Positions 16,399 through 25,867 of a stretch of DNA of 32,254 nt are shown here, in pieces. The stretch comes from Allobosea sp. ASV33 (lineage in GTDB: Bacteria; Pseudomonadota; Alphaproteobacteria; Rhizobiales; Beijerinckiaceae). Made by a program: the position numbers and the translations under genes. Positions within the stretch are counted from its first letter, which is position 1. Every line of letters starts with the position of its first letter. The notes beneath the pieces are model-generated. The model saw only the letters and a program-made list of their open reading frames with translations. It searched no databases and was not told the DNA's origin. The stretch lies in NCBI RefSeq assembly GCF_016428755.1, contig NZ_JAELTI010000064.1:1-32254 (forward strand), in the 5' to 3' direction.

Positions 16399-16402
<4 letters not shown>
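15503..16402 (+). CDS. Oligopeptide-type ABC importer, second permease (DppC-like)
   Basis: This 299-residue inner-membrane partner of the preceding permease starts with an ATGA overlap. It has the DppC layout: a cytoplasmic N-terminus (ALRRFLRAPSALIGLGLLGLLVIGAVFAP), a periplasmic segment with LLGTDGQGRDLFSAILYGLRTSL, helices from residue 95 onward, the EAA coupling loop RDYFEAARGLGLPTSRILLRHVLPN, and the end GDRLREVLDPRALK. The GTDxxGRD sequence is diagnostic for this subunit. It forms the membrane channel together with the upstream product. Confidence 0.94.
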
Positions 16403-17384
<982 letters not shown>

Positions 17385-17388
<4 letters not shown>

Positions 17389-18410
17389 CCGTGACCGCCA
17401 CACCCTCCGCCCCCGCGCTCGCGACGCGCAAGCTGACCCGGCATTTCGGCCGCGCCGCCGGGCTCGCTGTCAAATTGCACCTGGCCAAGCGGCAGCCGAT
17501 CATCCACGCGCTCGACGGCATCGACCTGACCATCCCGACCGGGGAATTCATCGGGCTCGTCGGCGAATCCGGCTCCGGCAAATCCACGCTCGGGCGCATC
17601 GCCGCAGGCCTGCTGCCGCCGAGCACGGGCGAGGTCGAAGTCTTCGGGCGCTCGCCGCAGGGCGACCGCTCGGTGCATCGCGACGTGCAACTGATCTTCC
17701 AGGACCCGCAAGCGAGCCTCAATCCGCGGATGCGGGTCGCGGAAGCGATCGGCGAGGCGCCGCTGGTCCACGGCATCGCGAACCGGTCCGAGATCGACGA
17801 CTATGTCTGCGCGCAGATGCGCCGGGCCGGGCTCGATCCGGCCTATCGCCAGCGCTTCCCGCACCAGTTCTCCGGCGGCCAGCGCCAGCGCATCTCGATC
17901 GCCCGCGCGCTCGCCATGCAGCCGCGCTTCCTGGTCTGCGATGAATCCGTCGCCTCGCTCGACGTCTCGATCCAGGCGCAGATCCTCAACCTGTTCATGC
18001 AGCTCCGGCGCGAGTTGGATCTCACCTATCTCTTCATCAGCCACGACCTGCGCGTCGTCCAGCACATCGCCGACCGCGTCGTCATCATGTATCTCGGCCG
18101 CATCGTCGAGGACGCGCCGGCCGCCCGATTCTTTGCCCGTCCGAACCACCCCTATACGCAGGGGCTGCTGGCGGAGATTCCCGACCTCAAGCAGCGGCGG
18201 CGCGTCTATGCGCCGGTCAAGGGCGAGATTCCGAGCCCGGCCGCCCCGCCGCCCGGCTGCCATTTCCATCCGCGCTGCCCGGCCGCCTTCGACCGCTGCC
18301 GCGTCGAAAGACCCGCGCTGCGCGAAATCGCGCCGGGCCATCGTTCCGCCTGCCACCTCAACGACGCGTCCGCGGCTCCAGCCCGCGCGCAAACAGGAGA
18401 GATCGCATGA
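17385..18410 (+). CDS. Oligopeptide-type ABC importer, second ATPase (DppF-like)
   Basis: This 341-residue ATPase is the second half of the ABC motor. Walker A is VGESGSGKSTLG, followed by FQDPQASLNPRM, signature FSGGQRQR, Walker B FLVCDESVASLD and switch ISHDLRV. The C-terminal domain again has the spaced cysteines (GCHFHPRCPAAFDRCR and ACHLN). It carries a 15-20 residue insertion between the first strand and the GIDLTIPTGEF strand (GRAAGLAVKLHLAKRQPIIHAL), as in many DppF/OppF proteins. The Walker B reads DES rather than the usual DEP, a common and functional variant. ATGA overlaps occur at both ends. Confidence 0.94.
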
Positions 18411-19975
18411 CCAAACTGAGCACGCTTGCCCTGTCCGCGGCGCTGATCGCCTTCGCGGGCGCCGCCGCGGCGGAAGACCTGCGCATCGGCTTCGCCGACC
18501 CGGTCTCCGCGATCGATCCGCAGCTCAACAACTATGCCGGCGACCATTCGGTCTCGCAGCATTTCTTCCCCGCGATCGTCGCGCAGAAGACGATCGGCGG
18601 CATGGCTCCGGGTCTCGCCACCGCCTGGAAGAACACCTCGCCGACGACCTGGGAATTCAAGATTCGCGACAAGGCGGTCTGGACCGACGGCAAGCCGGTG
18701 ACCGCCGAGGACATCGCCTTTTCCTATGAGCGCGCCCAGAACGTGCCGGGCTCGGTAGCCAGCTTCAAGAGCTTCCTGCGCAGCGTCGCCAAGGTCGAGG
18801 TCAAGGACCCGCAGACGCTGGTGATCACCACCAAGGAACCGGACCCGCTGCTGCCGATCAACATCTCCAGCATCTATATCGTCAGCAAGCATATCGGCCA
18901 GACCGCGACCACCGACGACTACAACAGCGGCAAGGCGATGGTCGTGGACGGCCCCTATGCCTTCGTCAGCTACACGCCGGGGGACCGCATCGAGATGAAG
19001 CGCAACGACACCTACTGGGGCGAGAAGGCCGAGTGGGACAAGGTGAGCTATCGCTACATCGCCAACCCGGCGGCGCGCACCGCGGCGCTGCTCTCGGGCG
19101 ATGTCGACATGATCGACAAGGTCTCGTTCTCCGATATCGAGAAGCTGGAGAAGAACCCCAAGGTCAAGGTCTGGTCCTATCCCGGCCTGCGCGCGCTGAT
19201 CCTGCAGCCGAGCTTCAACCCGGCGCCGTCGAAGTTCATCACCGACAAGGCCGGCAAGCCGCTCGACAAGAACCCGCTGCTCGACGTGCGCGTGCGCCGG
19301 GCGCTCAACATGGCGATCAATCGCGAGGCCATCGCCGACCGTGTCGCGCGCGGCGGCGTCACCGTCGCGACGCAATGGATGCCGGCCGACACCTTCGGCT
19401 ACAATCCCGACTACGCCAAGATCGCGGTCGATCCGACCAAGGCCAAGGCGCTGCTGGCCGAGGCCGGCTATCCCGACGGCTTCAAGCTGACCATGCATGT
19501 GCCGGGCGAGCGCTATCCGCTGGCACCGGAGACCGCGCAGGCCGTCGCCCAATTCTGGACCCGCATCGGCGTCGAGACCCAGGTCGAGGTGGTGCCCTTC
19601 TCGGTCTATGTCACCGGCGCGAACAAGAACGACTACGCGATGAGCGTGATCGGCTGGGGCAACGGCACCGGCGAAGGCACCTATGCGATGACCTCGATCC
19701 TCGCGACGAACGACAATGCTCGGGGGCTCGGCGCCTCGAACTGGGGCCGCTACAGCAATCCGAAGCTGGACGAGGCCCTCGCCAAGGCCGGCGCAGAGTT
19801 CGATGACCCCAAGCGCGAGGCGATCATCAAGGATGCCGTCAAGGTGGTGATGGACGATGTCGGGATCATCCCGCTCTACCATTACAAGAACATCTGGGCG
19901 AGCCGGCCGGACCTCAAGGTCGTGCCCTGGAACAGCGACCGCACCGTCGCCATGCAGGTCAGCAAGGTTAAGTGA
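18407..19975 (+). CDS. Oligopeptide-type ABC importer, substrate-binding protein (SBP_bac_5)
   Basis: This is the periplasmic receptor for the importer, 522 residues. A signal peptide is clear (MTKLSTLALSAALIAFAGAAAA, cut before EDLRIGF). The mature protein is a class C cluster binding protein: DPVSAIDPQLNNYAGDHSVSQHFFPAIV near the N-terminus, WKNTSPTTWEFKIRDKAVWTDGKPVTAEDIAFSYERA, DGPYAFVSYTPGDRIEMKRNDTYWG, RVRRALNMAINREAIADRV, and a C-terminal end with IIPLYHYKNIWASRPDLKVVPW. It is the last gene of the operon, joined by ATGA overlap. Relatives bind peptides, glutathione, opines or nickel chelates; the ligand here is unknown. Confidence 0.93.
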   Translation: MTKLSTLALSAALIAFAGAAAAEDLRIGFADPVSAIDPQLNNYAGDHSVSQHFFPAIVAQKTIGGMAPGLATAWKNTSPTTWEFKIRDKAVWTDGKPVTAEDIAFSYERAQNVPGSVASFKSFLRSVAKVEVKDPQTLVITTKEPDPLLPINISSIYIVSKHIGQTATTDDYNSGKAMVVDGPYAFVSYTPGDRIEMKRNDTYWGEKAEWDKVSYRYIANPAARTAALLSGDVDMIDKVSFSDIEKLEKNPKVKVWSYPGLRALILQPSFNPAPSKFITDKAGKPLDKNPLLDVRVRRALNMAINREAIADRVARGGVTVATQWMPADTFGYNPDYAKIAVDPTKAKALLAEAGYPDGFKLTMHVPGERYPLAPETAQAVAQFWTRIGVETQVEVVPFSVYVTGANKNDYAMSVIGWGNGTGEGTYAMTSILATNDNARGLGASNWGRYSNPKLDEALAKAGAEFDDPKREAIIKDAVKVVMDDVGIIPLYHYKNIWASRPDLKVVPWNSDRTVAMQVSKVK

Positions 19976-20010
19976 CCTCCTAACCCGCTGGTTTTTGACA
20001 GAACCCAGGC

Positions 20011-20101
20011 GTCATCCCCAAGCGGTGAAGCCGCGCCGATCCCGGATCTATCGTAGAGGGCGGCGCTCCTCGATGGATCCCGGGGCAAGCCCGGGATGAC
20101 G
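20011..20101. repeat. Palindromic intergenic repeat, copy A
   Basis: This 91-bp element begins GTCATCCCCAAGCGG and ends AAGCCCGGGATGACG, so its two ends are inverted copies of each other. The inner part GCGCCGATCCCGGAT matches copies B and C. It fills most of the 181-bp gap after the binding-protein gene. It can fold as a long hairpin and might help end the operon transcript. Confidence 0.75.
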
Positions 20102-20156
20102 GCGCGGTTCCGAGAAAAGTCAGCACGATCCGAACCTGACGGAGACGCAAACCGCC

Positions 20157-21443
20157 ATGCCCGCCGCCTTCTCGATCAGCCCCGCGGTCGACCTGATCGA
20201 CGTGCCACGCCGGATCGTCCTGACCGGACTGCCGGCGGGCGCGGAGGTGACCGTCGCCGCGGAAACGCCGCGCGGCGGCCGTCCCTGGCGTGCGCAAGCC
20301 GTGTTCGCGGCCGATGCCGCCGGAACCGTCGATCTCGGGCGCGACGCGCCGCTACGGGGCGACTACGAAGGCGTCGCCGCGATGGGGCTGGTCTGCGCGC
20401 AGGACGGCGAGGGCGAACTGTTTCATGCCGACATGGCCCAGCCGCTGGAGACCACGCTCACCGCCCTGATCGGTGGCGAGCCCGTGGCGTCGGGTGGCTT
20501 CAGCCAGATACTGATGACTGAGGGCGTGACGCGGCATCCGCTCGCCGAGGACGAGCTCGTCGGGACACTGTTCCTGCCGGCCGGCGAAGGTCCGCATCCG
20601 GCGATCATGATCCTCAACGGCTCTGGCGGCGGCATCAACGAGCCGCGCGCCGCGCTCTGGGCCTCGCGCGGTGTCGCGGCGTTGGCGCTCGGCTATTTCG
20701 GCGCTCCTGGCCTGCCGCGATACATCTCGAACACCCCTCTCGAATATTTTGCGCGCGGGATCGACTGGCTGCGCGCCCGCGTTCGCCCGAAGAACGATTT
20801 CGTCGCCGTCGCCGGGCAATCGCGCGGCGGCGAACTTGCGCTCCTGCTCGGCGCGACCTTCCCCGACAAGGTCTCGGCCGTGCTGGGCTATGTGCCGAGC
20901 GCCTTCGTGCATGGCGGCCAAGCGGCGGCCGATCCCGCTCCGGGGCTCGGGCGCGACGGTCCCTGCTGGACCTTGGATGGCAGGCCGCTCGTCCATCAAT
21001 GGCAGGACAACGCGACAGCAAGCTGGAAGCCCTATGACGAGGCGACAGATACGCGCCGCAATGCCGATGCGATGCGCACCGCCCTCGGTGACCCCGCCGC
21101 CATGGCCCGCGCCCGCATCCCGGTGGAGCGGATCGCCGGGCCGGTCCTGCTGGTCTCGGGCGGCGACGACGGCGCCTGGCCTTCCGATCTCTATTCGCTG
21201 ATCGTGCAATCGAGCCTGCTCGCGGCCGGGCACCCGCACGAGGTTCTCTGGAAGAACTGGCCCGCCGCCGGCCATTCCATCCTGTTTCCCTATACGCCGG
21301 CGACCCGCATCGCCCACCGGCACCCGGTCAGCGGCATCGCGACGACGATGGGCGGCACCCCCGCTGCCAATGCCGAGGCCAATGCGGGCGCCTGGGAGGC
21401 GGCCCTTGCCTTCGTCAGGCGCCATGGCGGGACGGCCGGCTGA
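20157..21443 (+). CDS. BAAT-type acyl-CoA thioesterase / acyltransferase-like hydrolase
   Basis: This 428-residue alpha/beta hydrolase has the two-domain layout of bile acid-CoA:amino acid N-acyltransferase and acyl-CoA thioesterases. Residues about 10-120 form the beta-rich N-terminal domain (DVPRRIVLTGLPAGAEVTVAAET). Residues about 130-428 are the hydrolase, with TLFLPAGEGPHPAIMILNGSGGG, nucleophile S222 in AGQSRGGELAL, acid D337 or D338 in VSGGDDGAWPS, and H373 in AAGHSILFPYTP. Many BAAT proteins use Cys as nucleophile; serine here favours thioester hydrolysis. It follows the ABC operon by 181 bp with a repeat between, so it may be separately transcribed. No signal peptide is visible. The substrate is unknown. 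Confidence 0.85.
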   Translation: MPAAFSISPAVDLIDVPRRIVLTGLPAGAEVTVAAETPRGGRPWRAQAVFAADAAGTVDLGRDAPLRGDYEGVAAMGLVCAQDGEGELFHADMAQPLETTLTALIGGEPVASGGFSQILMTEGVTRHPLAEDELVGTLFLPAGEGPHPAIMILNGSGGGINEPRAALWASRGVAALALGYFGAPGLPRYISNTPLEYFARGIDWLRARVRPKNDFVAVAGQSRGGELALLLGATFPDKVSAVLGYVPSAFVHGGQAAADPAPGLGRDGPCWTLDGRPLVHQWQDNATASWKPYDEATDTRRNADAMRTALGDPAAMARARIPVERIAGPVLLVSGGDDGAWPSDLYSLIVQSSLLAAGHPHEVLWKNWPAAGHSILFPYTPATRIAHRHPVSGIATTMGGTPAANAEANAGAWEAALAFVRRHGGTAG

Positions 21444-21495
21444 ACGCGCGCTGCACCCGGCACGCTCGGGGGCAGATCATTCTCGGAATCACATC

Positions 21496-21534
21496 GTCAT
21501 CCCGGATCGGCGCCGCTTCGCCGCTTGTCCGGGA
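21496..21534. repeat. Palindromic intergenic repeat, copy B (partial, inverted)
   Basis: GTCATCCCGGATCGGCGC followed by CGCTTGTCCGGGA is the reverse complement of the left half of copy C (TCCCGGACAAGCG...GCGCCGATCCGGGAT). Only one half-element is present. It lies in the 280-bp gap between the BAAT-type gene and the next ABC operon, where I see no gene. Confidence 0.7.
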
Positions 21535-21640
21535 GGGCGGAGCGGTTCCGTCGAGAATCGCGAAGTCCAAGGCGCCGTAGGGACATCCGAGCCGAGTCGC
21601 CATCGGCAGGCCTGCGGCCTCTTGTGCGGGCGAGAAATTT

Positions 21641-21693
21641 GGCGTCATGGTCCCGCTGACGCCATGCCGGCGCAGCGCTGCTGCTGTGCCGGC
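21641..21693 (+). other. Tandem stem-loops in the leader of the Ugp-type operon
   Basis: Hairpin 1: GGCGTCA (21641-21647) and TGACGCC (21657-21663), loop 9. Hairpin 2: GCCGGCGCAGC (21666-21676) and GCTGTGCCGGC (21683-21693), an 11-bp stem with one G-T wobble and a 6-base loop. The second ends 30 bases before the ATPase start codon. No T run follows, so a leader or stability element is more likely than a terminator. A short AGGCC-TGC-GGCCT hairpin lies further up at 21608-21620. Confidence 0.5.
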
Positions 21694-21723
21694 TCACCAT
21701 GACCTCGGCTCACCGGATCACGA

Positions 21724-22761
21724 ATGGTTTCTGTAGCGCTGAAGACGGTTTCGAAGACCTGGGGCGGCGCCGCCGCGGTCGATGCCATCAGCTTCACCGT
21801 CAAAGGCGGCAATCTCGTCGCGCTGCTCGGCCCCTCCGGCTGCGGCAAGTCGACCACGCTCCGGCTGATCGCCGGCCTCGAGGACACCAGCAGTGGCACC
21901 ATCGAGATCGGCGGGCGCAACGTCACCCATGCCTCGCCCTCGCAGCGCGGCATCGCCATGGTCTTCCAGAACTATGCGCTGTTCCCGCATCTGAGCGTCG
22001 CCGAGAACATCCTGTTCGGGCTCAAGGTGCGCAAGGTCGGGCGTGCCGAGCGCGACGAGCGCCTCGCGCGTGCCGCCTCGATCCTCGGCCTCTCCGCCCT
22101 GCTCGAACGCAAGCCCTCGCAACTCTCCGGCGGCCAGCAGCAGCGCGTCGCGCTCGGCCGCGCCATCGTCGCCGAGGCGCCGGTCTGCCTGATGGACGAG
22201 CCGCTCTCCAATCTCGACGCCCAGTTGCGCGTCGAGATGCGCCGCGAGATCCGCGAATTGCAGCAGCGGCTCGGCATGACCATGGTCTATGTCACGCATG
22301 ATCAGGTCGAGGCGATGACCATGGCCGACCAGGTCGTGCTGATGCGCAACGGCCGGATCGAGCAGGACGCCCCGCCGGACGTGCTCTACGAGAACCCGGC
22401 GACGATCTTCGCGGCCCGCTTCGTCGGCACGCCGCCGATGAACGTGCTGCCTTTGGCGACCGTGCAGGCGCGCGGCGGCGCGATCACGGCTCCCGATGGT
22501 CTCGACCCCGCGAGCCTCGCGGCCGGCATCCGCCCCGAGATGGTCGAAATCGGCGAAAGCGGCGTTGCCGCCGATGTCGTCGCGGTCGAATATCTCGGCT
22601 CCGACACGCTGCTCGAAACCCGGATCGACGGCCACTCCTTCATCGTCAAGCGGCCCGGAAAAGTGCGGGCCACAGCCGGCGAACAGATCTACATCACGTT
22701 GTCACAATCGGCGCTGCACTGGTTCGATCTGGCGTCCGAACGGAAGGTGGTTCGCAACTGA
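21724..22761 (+). CDS. CUT1-type ABC importer ATPase (UgpC/MsmK-like)
   Basis: This 345-residue ATPase is of the class that drives sugar and glycerol-phosphate importers. Walker A LLGPSGCGKSTT is at about 34-45, Q-loop VFQNYALFPHLSVAENI at 80-96, signature LSGGQQQR at 134-141, Walker B VCLMDEPLSNLD at 154-165, and switch YVTHDQVEAMTMADQ follows. The C-terminal 110 residues form the regulatory OB-fold domain characteristic of UgpC/MalK (FVGTPPMNVLPLA, AGIRPEMVEIGES). The start has only a weak ribosome site and a structured leader. Unlike many CUT1 operons the ATPase gene comes first. Ugp-type is the closest match by operon content; sugar transport is an alternative. Confidence 0.92.
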   Translation: MVSVALKTVSKTWGGAAAVDAISFTVKGGNLVALLGPSGCGKSTTLRLIAGLEDTSSGTIEIGGRNVTHASPSQRGIAMVFQNYALFPHLSVAENILFGLKVRKVGRAERDERLARAASILGLSALLERKPSQLSGGQQQRVALGRAIVAEAPVCLMDEPLSNLDAQLRVEMRREIRELQQRLGMTMVYVTHDQVEAMTMADQVVLMRNGRIEQDAPPDVLYENPATIFAARFVGTPPMNVLPLATVQARGGAITAPDGLDPASLAAGIRPEMVEIGESGVAADVVAVEYLGSDTLLETRIDGHSFIVKRPGKVRATAGEQIYITLSQSALHWFDLASERKVVRN

Positions 22762-22814
22762 ACCGGCCGGAGCGTCGGACGTGCGGACCATCCCAGCAAG
22801 GGAGAGAGGATATT

Positions 22815-24104
22815 ATGGACAGGCGTGAATTTCTTGGCGGCACGGCCGCCTTTGCGGGCGCGACCGCTCTGCCCGGCATCGCCCGGGCGCAGAGCACCGA
22901 GCTTTCGTTCTTCTATCCCGTCGCCGTCGGCGGGCCGATCACCAAGCTGATCGACAACTACGCTGCCGGCTTCGAGAAGGACAATCCGTCGGTCAAGCTG
23001 AAGCCGATCTATGCCGGCACCTATCAGGAAACCATCGTCAAGGCGCTGACCGCGCATAAGAGCGGCACGCCGCCGGTTCTCTCGGTGCTGCTTTCGACGG
23101 ACATGTTCACGCTGATCGACGAAGAGGCGATCGTGCCCTTCGACGACTTCGTCAAGACCGACGAAGACAAGAAGTGGCTCGCCAGCTTCTATCCCGGCTT
23201 CATGGAGAACAGCCAGACCGGCGGCAAGACCTGGGGCATCCCGTTCCAGCGCTCCACCGTGGTGCTCTACTGGAACAAGGACCTCTTCAAGGAAGCCGGG
23301 CTCGACCCGGAGAAGCCGCCGAAGACCTGGGCCGAGCAGGTCGAGTTCGCGCAGAAGCTGACCAAGCGCGACGCTGCCGGCAACACCACGCAATGGGGCA
23401 TCCAGATCCCCTCTTCCGGCTTCCCCTACTGGCTGTTCCAGGGCCTCTCGACCCAGGCCGGCGCGATTCTCGCCAATGCGGCCGGCGACAAGACCGATTA
23501 TGCCAATCCGGGCGTCGTCGAGGCGCTGCAGTACTGGGTCGACCTTGCGCAGAAATACAAGGTCCATCCGCCCGGCATCGTCGAATGGGGCACCACGCCG
23601 CGCGATTTCTTCGAGAAGAAGGTCGCGATGATGTGGACCACCACGGGCAACCTGACCAATGTCCGCGCCAACGCGAAGTTCCCCTTCGGCGTCGGGGTTC
23701 TGCCGGCCGGCAAGAAGCCTGGCAGCCCGACCGGCGGCGGCAATTTCTACCTCTCGAAGAAGGCCACAAAGGCCGAGCAGGAAGCCGCCTTCAAGTTCGT
23801 GCGCTGGATCACCACGCCAGAGCGCGCCGCGCAGTGGAGCGCCGATACCGGCTATGTCGGTGTGACGCCGGCCGCCTACGAGACCGAGGCGATGAAGAAA
23901 TACGTCGCCGACTTCCCGCAGGCGATCGTCGCGCGCGACCAGCTCTCCAGCGCGGTGGCCGAGCTCTCGACGCATGAGAACCAGCGCGTCACCAAGGCGC
24001 TGAACGACGGGTTGCAGGCGGCGCTGACCGGCACAAAGACGCCGCAGAAGGCCATGGAGGAGGCGCAGGCCGAGGCCGAGCGCATCCTCAAGGCCTATCG
24101 CTGA
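22815..24104 (+). CDS. ABC importer substrate-binding protein (UgpB-like, Tat-exported)
   Basis: This 429-residue periplasmic binding protein is of the extracellular solute-binding family 1 (UgpB/MalE group). The N-terminus MDRREFLGGTAAFAGATALPGIARAQS is a twin-arginine signal with RREFLGG and a cleavable ARA-Q site, so it is probably exported folded. The mature part shows VKLKPIYAGTYQETIVKALTAHKSGTPPVLSVLLSTDMFTLIDEEAIVPFDDFV and GIPFQRSTVVLYWNKDLFKEAGLDPEKPPKTW, close to UgpB, which binds glycerol-3-phosphate and glycerophosphodiesters. GGGAGAGG lies upstream of the ATG. The exact ligand is not certain. Confidence 0.9.
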   Translation: MDRREFLGGTAAFAGATALPGIARAQSTELSFFYPVAVGGPITKLIDNYAAGFEKDNPSVKLKPIYAGTYQETIVKALTAHKSGTPPVLSVLLSTDMFTLIDEEAIVPFDDFVKTDEDKKWLASFYPGFMENSQTGGKTWGIPFQRSTVVLYWNKDLFKEAGLDPEKPPKTWAEQVEFAQKLTKRDAAGNTTQWGIQIPSSGFPYWLFQGLSTQAGAILANAAGDKTDYANPGVVEALQYWVDLAQKYKVHPPGIVEWGTTPRDFFEKKVAMMWTTTGNLTNVRANAKFPFGVGVLPAGKKPGSPTGGGNFYLSKKATKAEQEAAFKFVRWITTPERAAQWSADTGYVGVTPAAYETEAMKKYVADFPQAIVARDQLSSAVAELSTHENQRVTKALNDGLQAALTGTKTPQKAMEEAQAEAERILKAYR

Positions 24105-24114
24105 TCCCGCCGCG

Positions 24115-24993
24115 ATGACGAACCGCGCGACCGCGACGATCCATGGCTGGCTGCTCCTGCTGCCGGCCATGGCTTGCCTGGCCCTGTTCACGCATTGGCC
24201 CGCGGTCGCGAGCTTCATCGAGAGCTTCCATTCGACACCGAAGGCGCGCCGCCCGGCGCGCTTCATCGGGCTCGACAACTACCAGCAGATGCTGGCCGAC
24301 CCGATCTTCTGGAAGGCGCTGAGCAACAATCTCTGGTTCGCGCTCGGCACGATCCCCACCTCGATCGCGCTGGCGCTGCTGATGGCGGTCTGGGTCAATG
24401 ACCGGATCGCGGGGCGCACGCTCGTGCGCATGGCCTATTTCACGCCGACGATCCTGCCGATGATCGCGGTCGCCAATATCTGGCTGTTCTTCTACACGCC
24501 GCAATACGGGCTTCTGGAGCAGATCACCGGCCTGTTCGGCGCGCGCTCGACCAACTGGCTGGGCTCCCAGGATACCGCGCTCTACGCCATCACCATCGTC
24601 GCGATCTGGAAGGAAGCCGGCTTCTTCATGATCTTCTACCTCGCGGCGCTGCAGGCGATCCCGCCCAGCCTGGGCGAGGCTGCAGCAATCGAGGGCGCCT
24701 CGCGCTGGACCTTCTTCCGGCGCATCCAGTTCCCGCTGCTGATGCCGACGACGCTGTTCGTACTGATCAACGCGGTGATCAACGCCTTCCGCATGGTCGA
24801 CCATATCGTGGTGATGACGCGCGGCGGGCCGGACAACGCCACGACGCTGCTGCTCTACTACATCTACCAGGTCGGCTTCGGCTTCTGGGACACGGCCTAC
24901 GCGGCGACGCTGACCTGCGTGCTGCTGGCGCTGCTCGCGCTCGTAGCCTTCGTCCAGTACGGCTGGCTCGAACGCAGGACGCATTATCAATGA
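24115..24993 (+). CDS. ABC importer permease (UgpA-like)
   Basis: This 292-residue inner-membrane permease has six predicted helices, beginning with GWLLLLPAMACLALFTHWPAVASFIESF. FIGLDNYQQMLADPIFWKALSNNLWFALGTIP is typical of MalF/UgpA-type subunits. The EAA coupling loop is PPSLGEAAAIEGASRWTFFRRIQFPLLMP. It begins 10 bases after the binding-protein stop and overlaps the next permease by ATGA. Confidence 0.93.
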   Translation: MTNRATATIHGWLLLLPAMACLALFTHWPAVASFIESFHSTPKARRPARFIGLDNYQQMLADPIFWKALSNNLWFALGTIPTSIALALLMAVWVNDRIAGRTLVRMAYFTPTILPMIAVANIWLFFYTPQYGLLEQITGLFGARSTNWLGSQDTALYAITIVAIWKEAGFFMIFYLAALQAIPPSLGEAAAIEGASRWTFFRRIQFPLLMPTTLFVLINAVINAFRMVDHIVVMTRGGPDNATTLLLYYIYQVGFGFWDTAYAATLTCVLLALLALVAFVQYGWLERRTHYQ

Positions 24994-25853
24994 GCGCCGC
25001 GCCCCACCCCGCACCCGCCGCGACGCGCAGCGATCCTTACGCGCCCAAGGGCCTCGCGCTCACGCTGGAATCCACCGGTGCGATCCTGCTTGCGCTCATC
25101 TGGGTGCTGCCGCTCGCCTATGCCGTCTGGGCCGCGTTCCACCCGGCCGAATACACCACCCGCTTCGTGCTGACCGCGCCCTTGACGCTCGACAATTTTA
25201 CGCGGGCCTGGGCGGCGGCGCCCTTCGCCCGCTATTTCCTCAACACCTTCATCCTGGTCACGCTGATACTGGTCTTTCAGATCGTGCTGGGCACGCTCGC
25301 GGCCTATGCACTGGCACGTCAGGATTTCTGGGGCCGCGACGTCGCCTTCGTGCTGATCCTGGCGCAGCTGATGATCATGCCGGACGCGCTGATCGTCGAG
25401 AACTACCGTACGCTCGCCAAGCTCAACCTGATCGACACGATCCCGGCGATCGCCCTGCCCTATATCGCCTCGGCCTTCGGCATCTTCCTGCTGCGCCAGA
25501 CCTTCAAGACCGTGCCGAAGGAACTGGACGACGCCGCCCGCGTCGAGGGCGCAAGTCCATTGCAGGTGCTGATGCGGGTCTATGTGCCCCTGGCGAAGCC
25601 GACCTATGTCGCCTATGGCCTCGTCTCGGTGAGCTATCACTGGAACAACTTCCTCTGGCCACTGCTCGTCACGAACTCCGTCGAGTCGCGGCCATTGACG
25701 GTCGGCTTGCAGGTCTTCTCCTCGGCCGACCAGGGCATCGACTGGGCGGTGATCTGCGCGGCGACCTTGATGACCTCGGCGCCGCTGCTCGTCGGCTTCC
25801 TGCTGTTCCAGCGCCAGTTCGTGCAGAGCTTCATGCGCGCCGGCATCAAGTAA
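24990..25853 (+). CDS. ABC importer permease (UgpE-like)
   Basis: This 287-residue partner permease has the MalG/UgpE layout: first helix AILLALIWVLPLAYAVWAAFHP, then FARYFLNTFILVTLILVFQIVLGTLAAYALARQDFWGRD, the coupling loop VPKELDDAARVEGASPLQVLMRVYVPLAKPT, and YHWNNFLWPLLV. The N-terminal 25 residues are a hydrophilic, proline-rich tail. It starts with an ATGA overlap. It completes the transporter: ATPase, receptor and two permeases. Confidence 0.93.
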   Translation: MSAAPHPAPAATRSDPYAPKGLALTLESTGAILLALIWVLPLAYAVWAAFHPAEYTTRFVLTAPLTLDNFTRAWAAAPFARYFLNTFILVTLILVFQIVLGTLAAYALARQDFWGRDVAFVLILAQLMIMPDALIVENYRTLAKLNLIDTIPAIALPYIASAFGIFLLRQTFKTVPKELDDAARVEGASPLQVLMRVYVPLAKPTYVAYGLVSVSYHWNNFLWPLLVTNSVESRPLTVGLQVFSSADQGIDWAVICAATLMTSAPLLVGFLLFQRQFVQSFMRAGIK

Positions 25854-25867
25854 GGAACGGCCCACCG

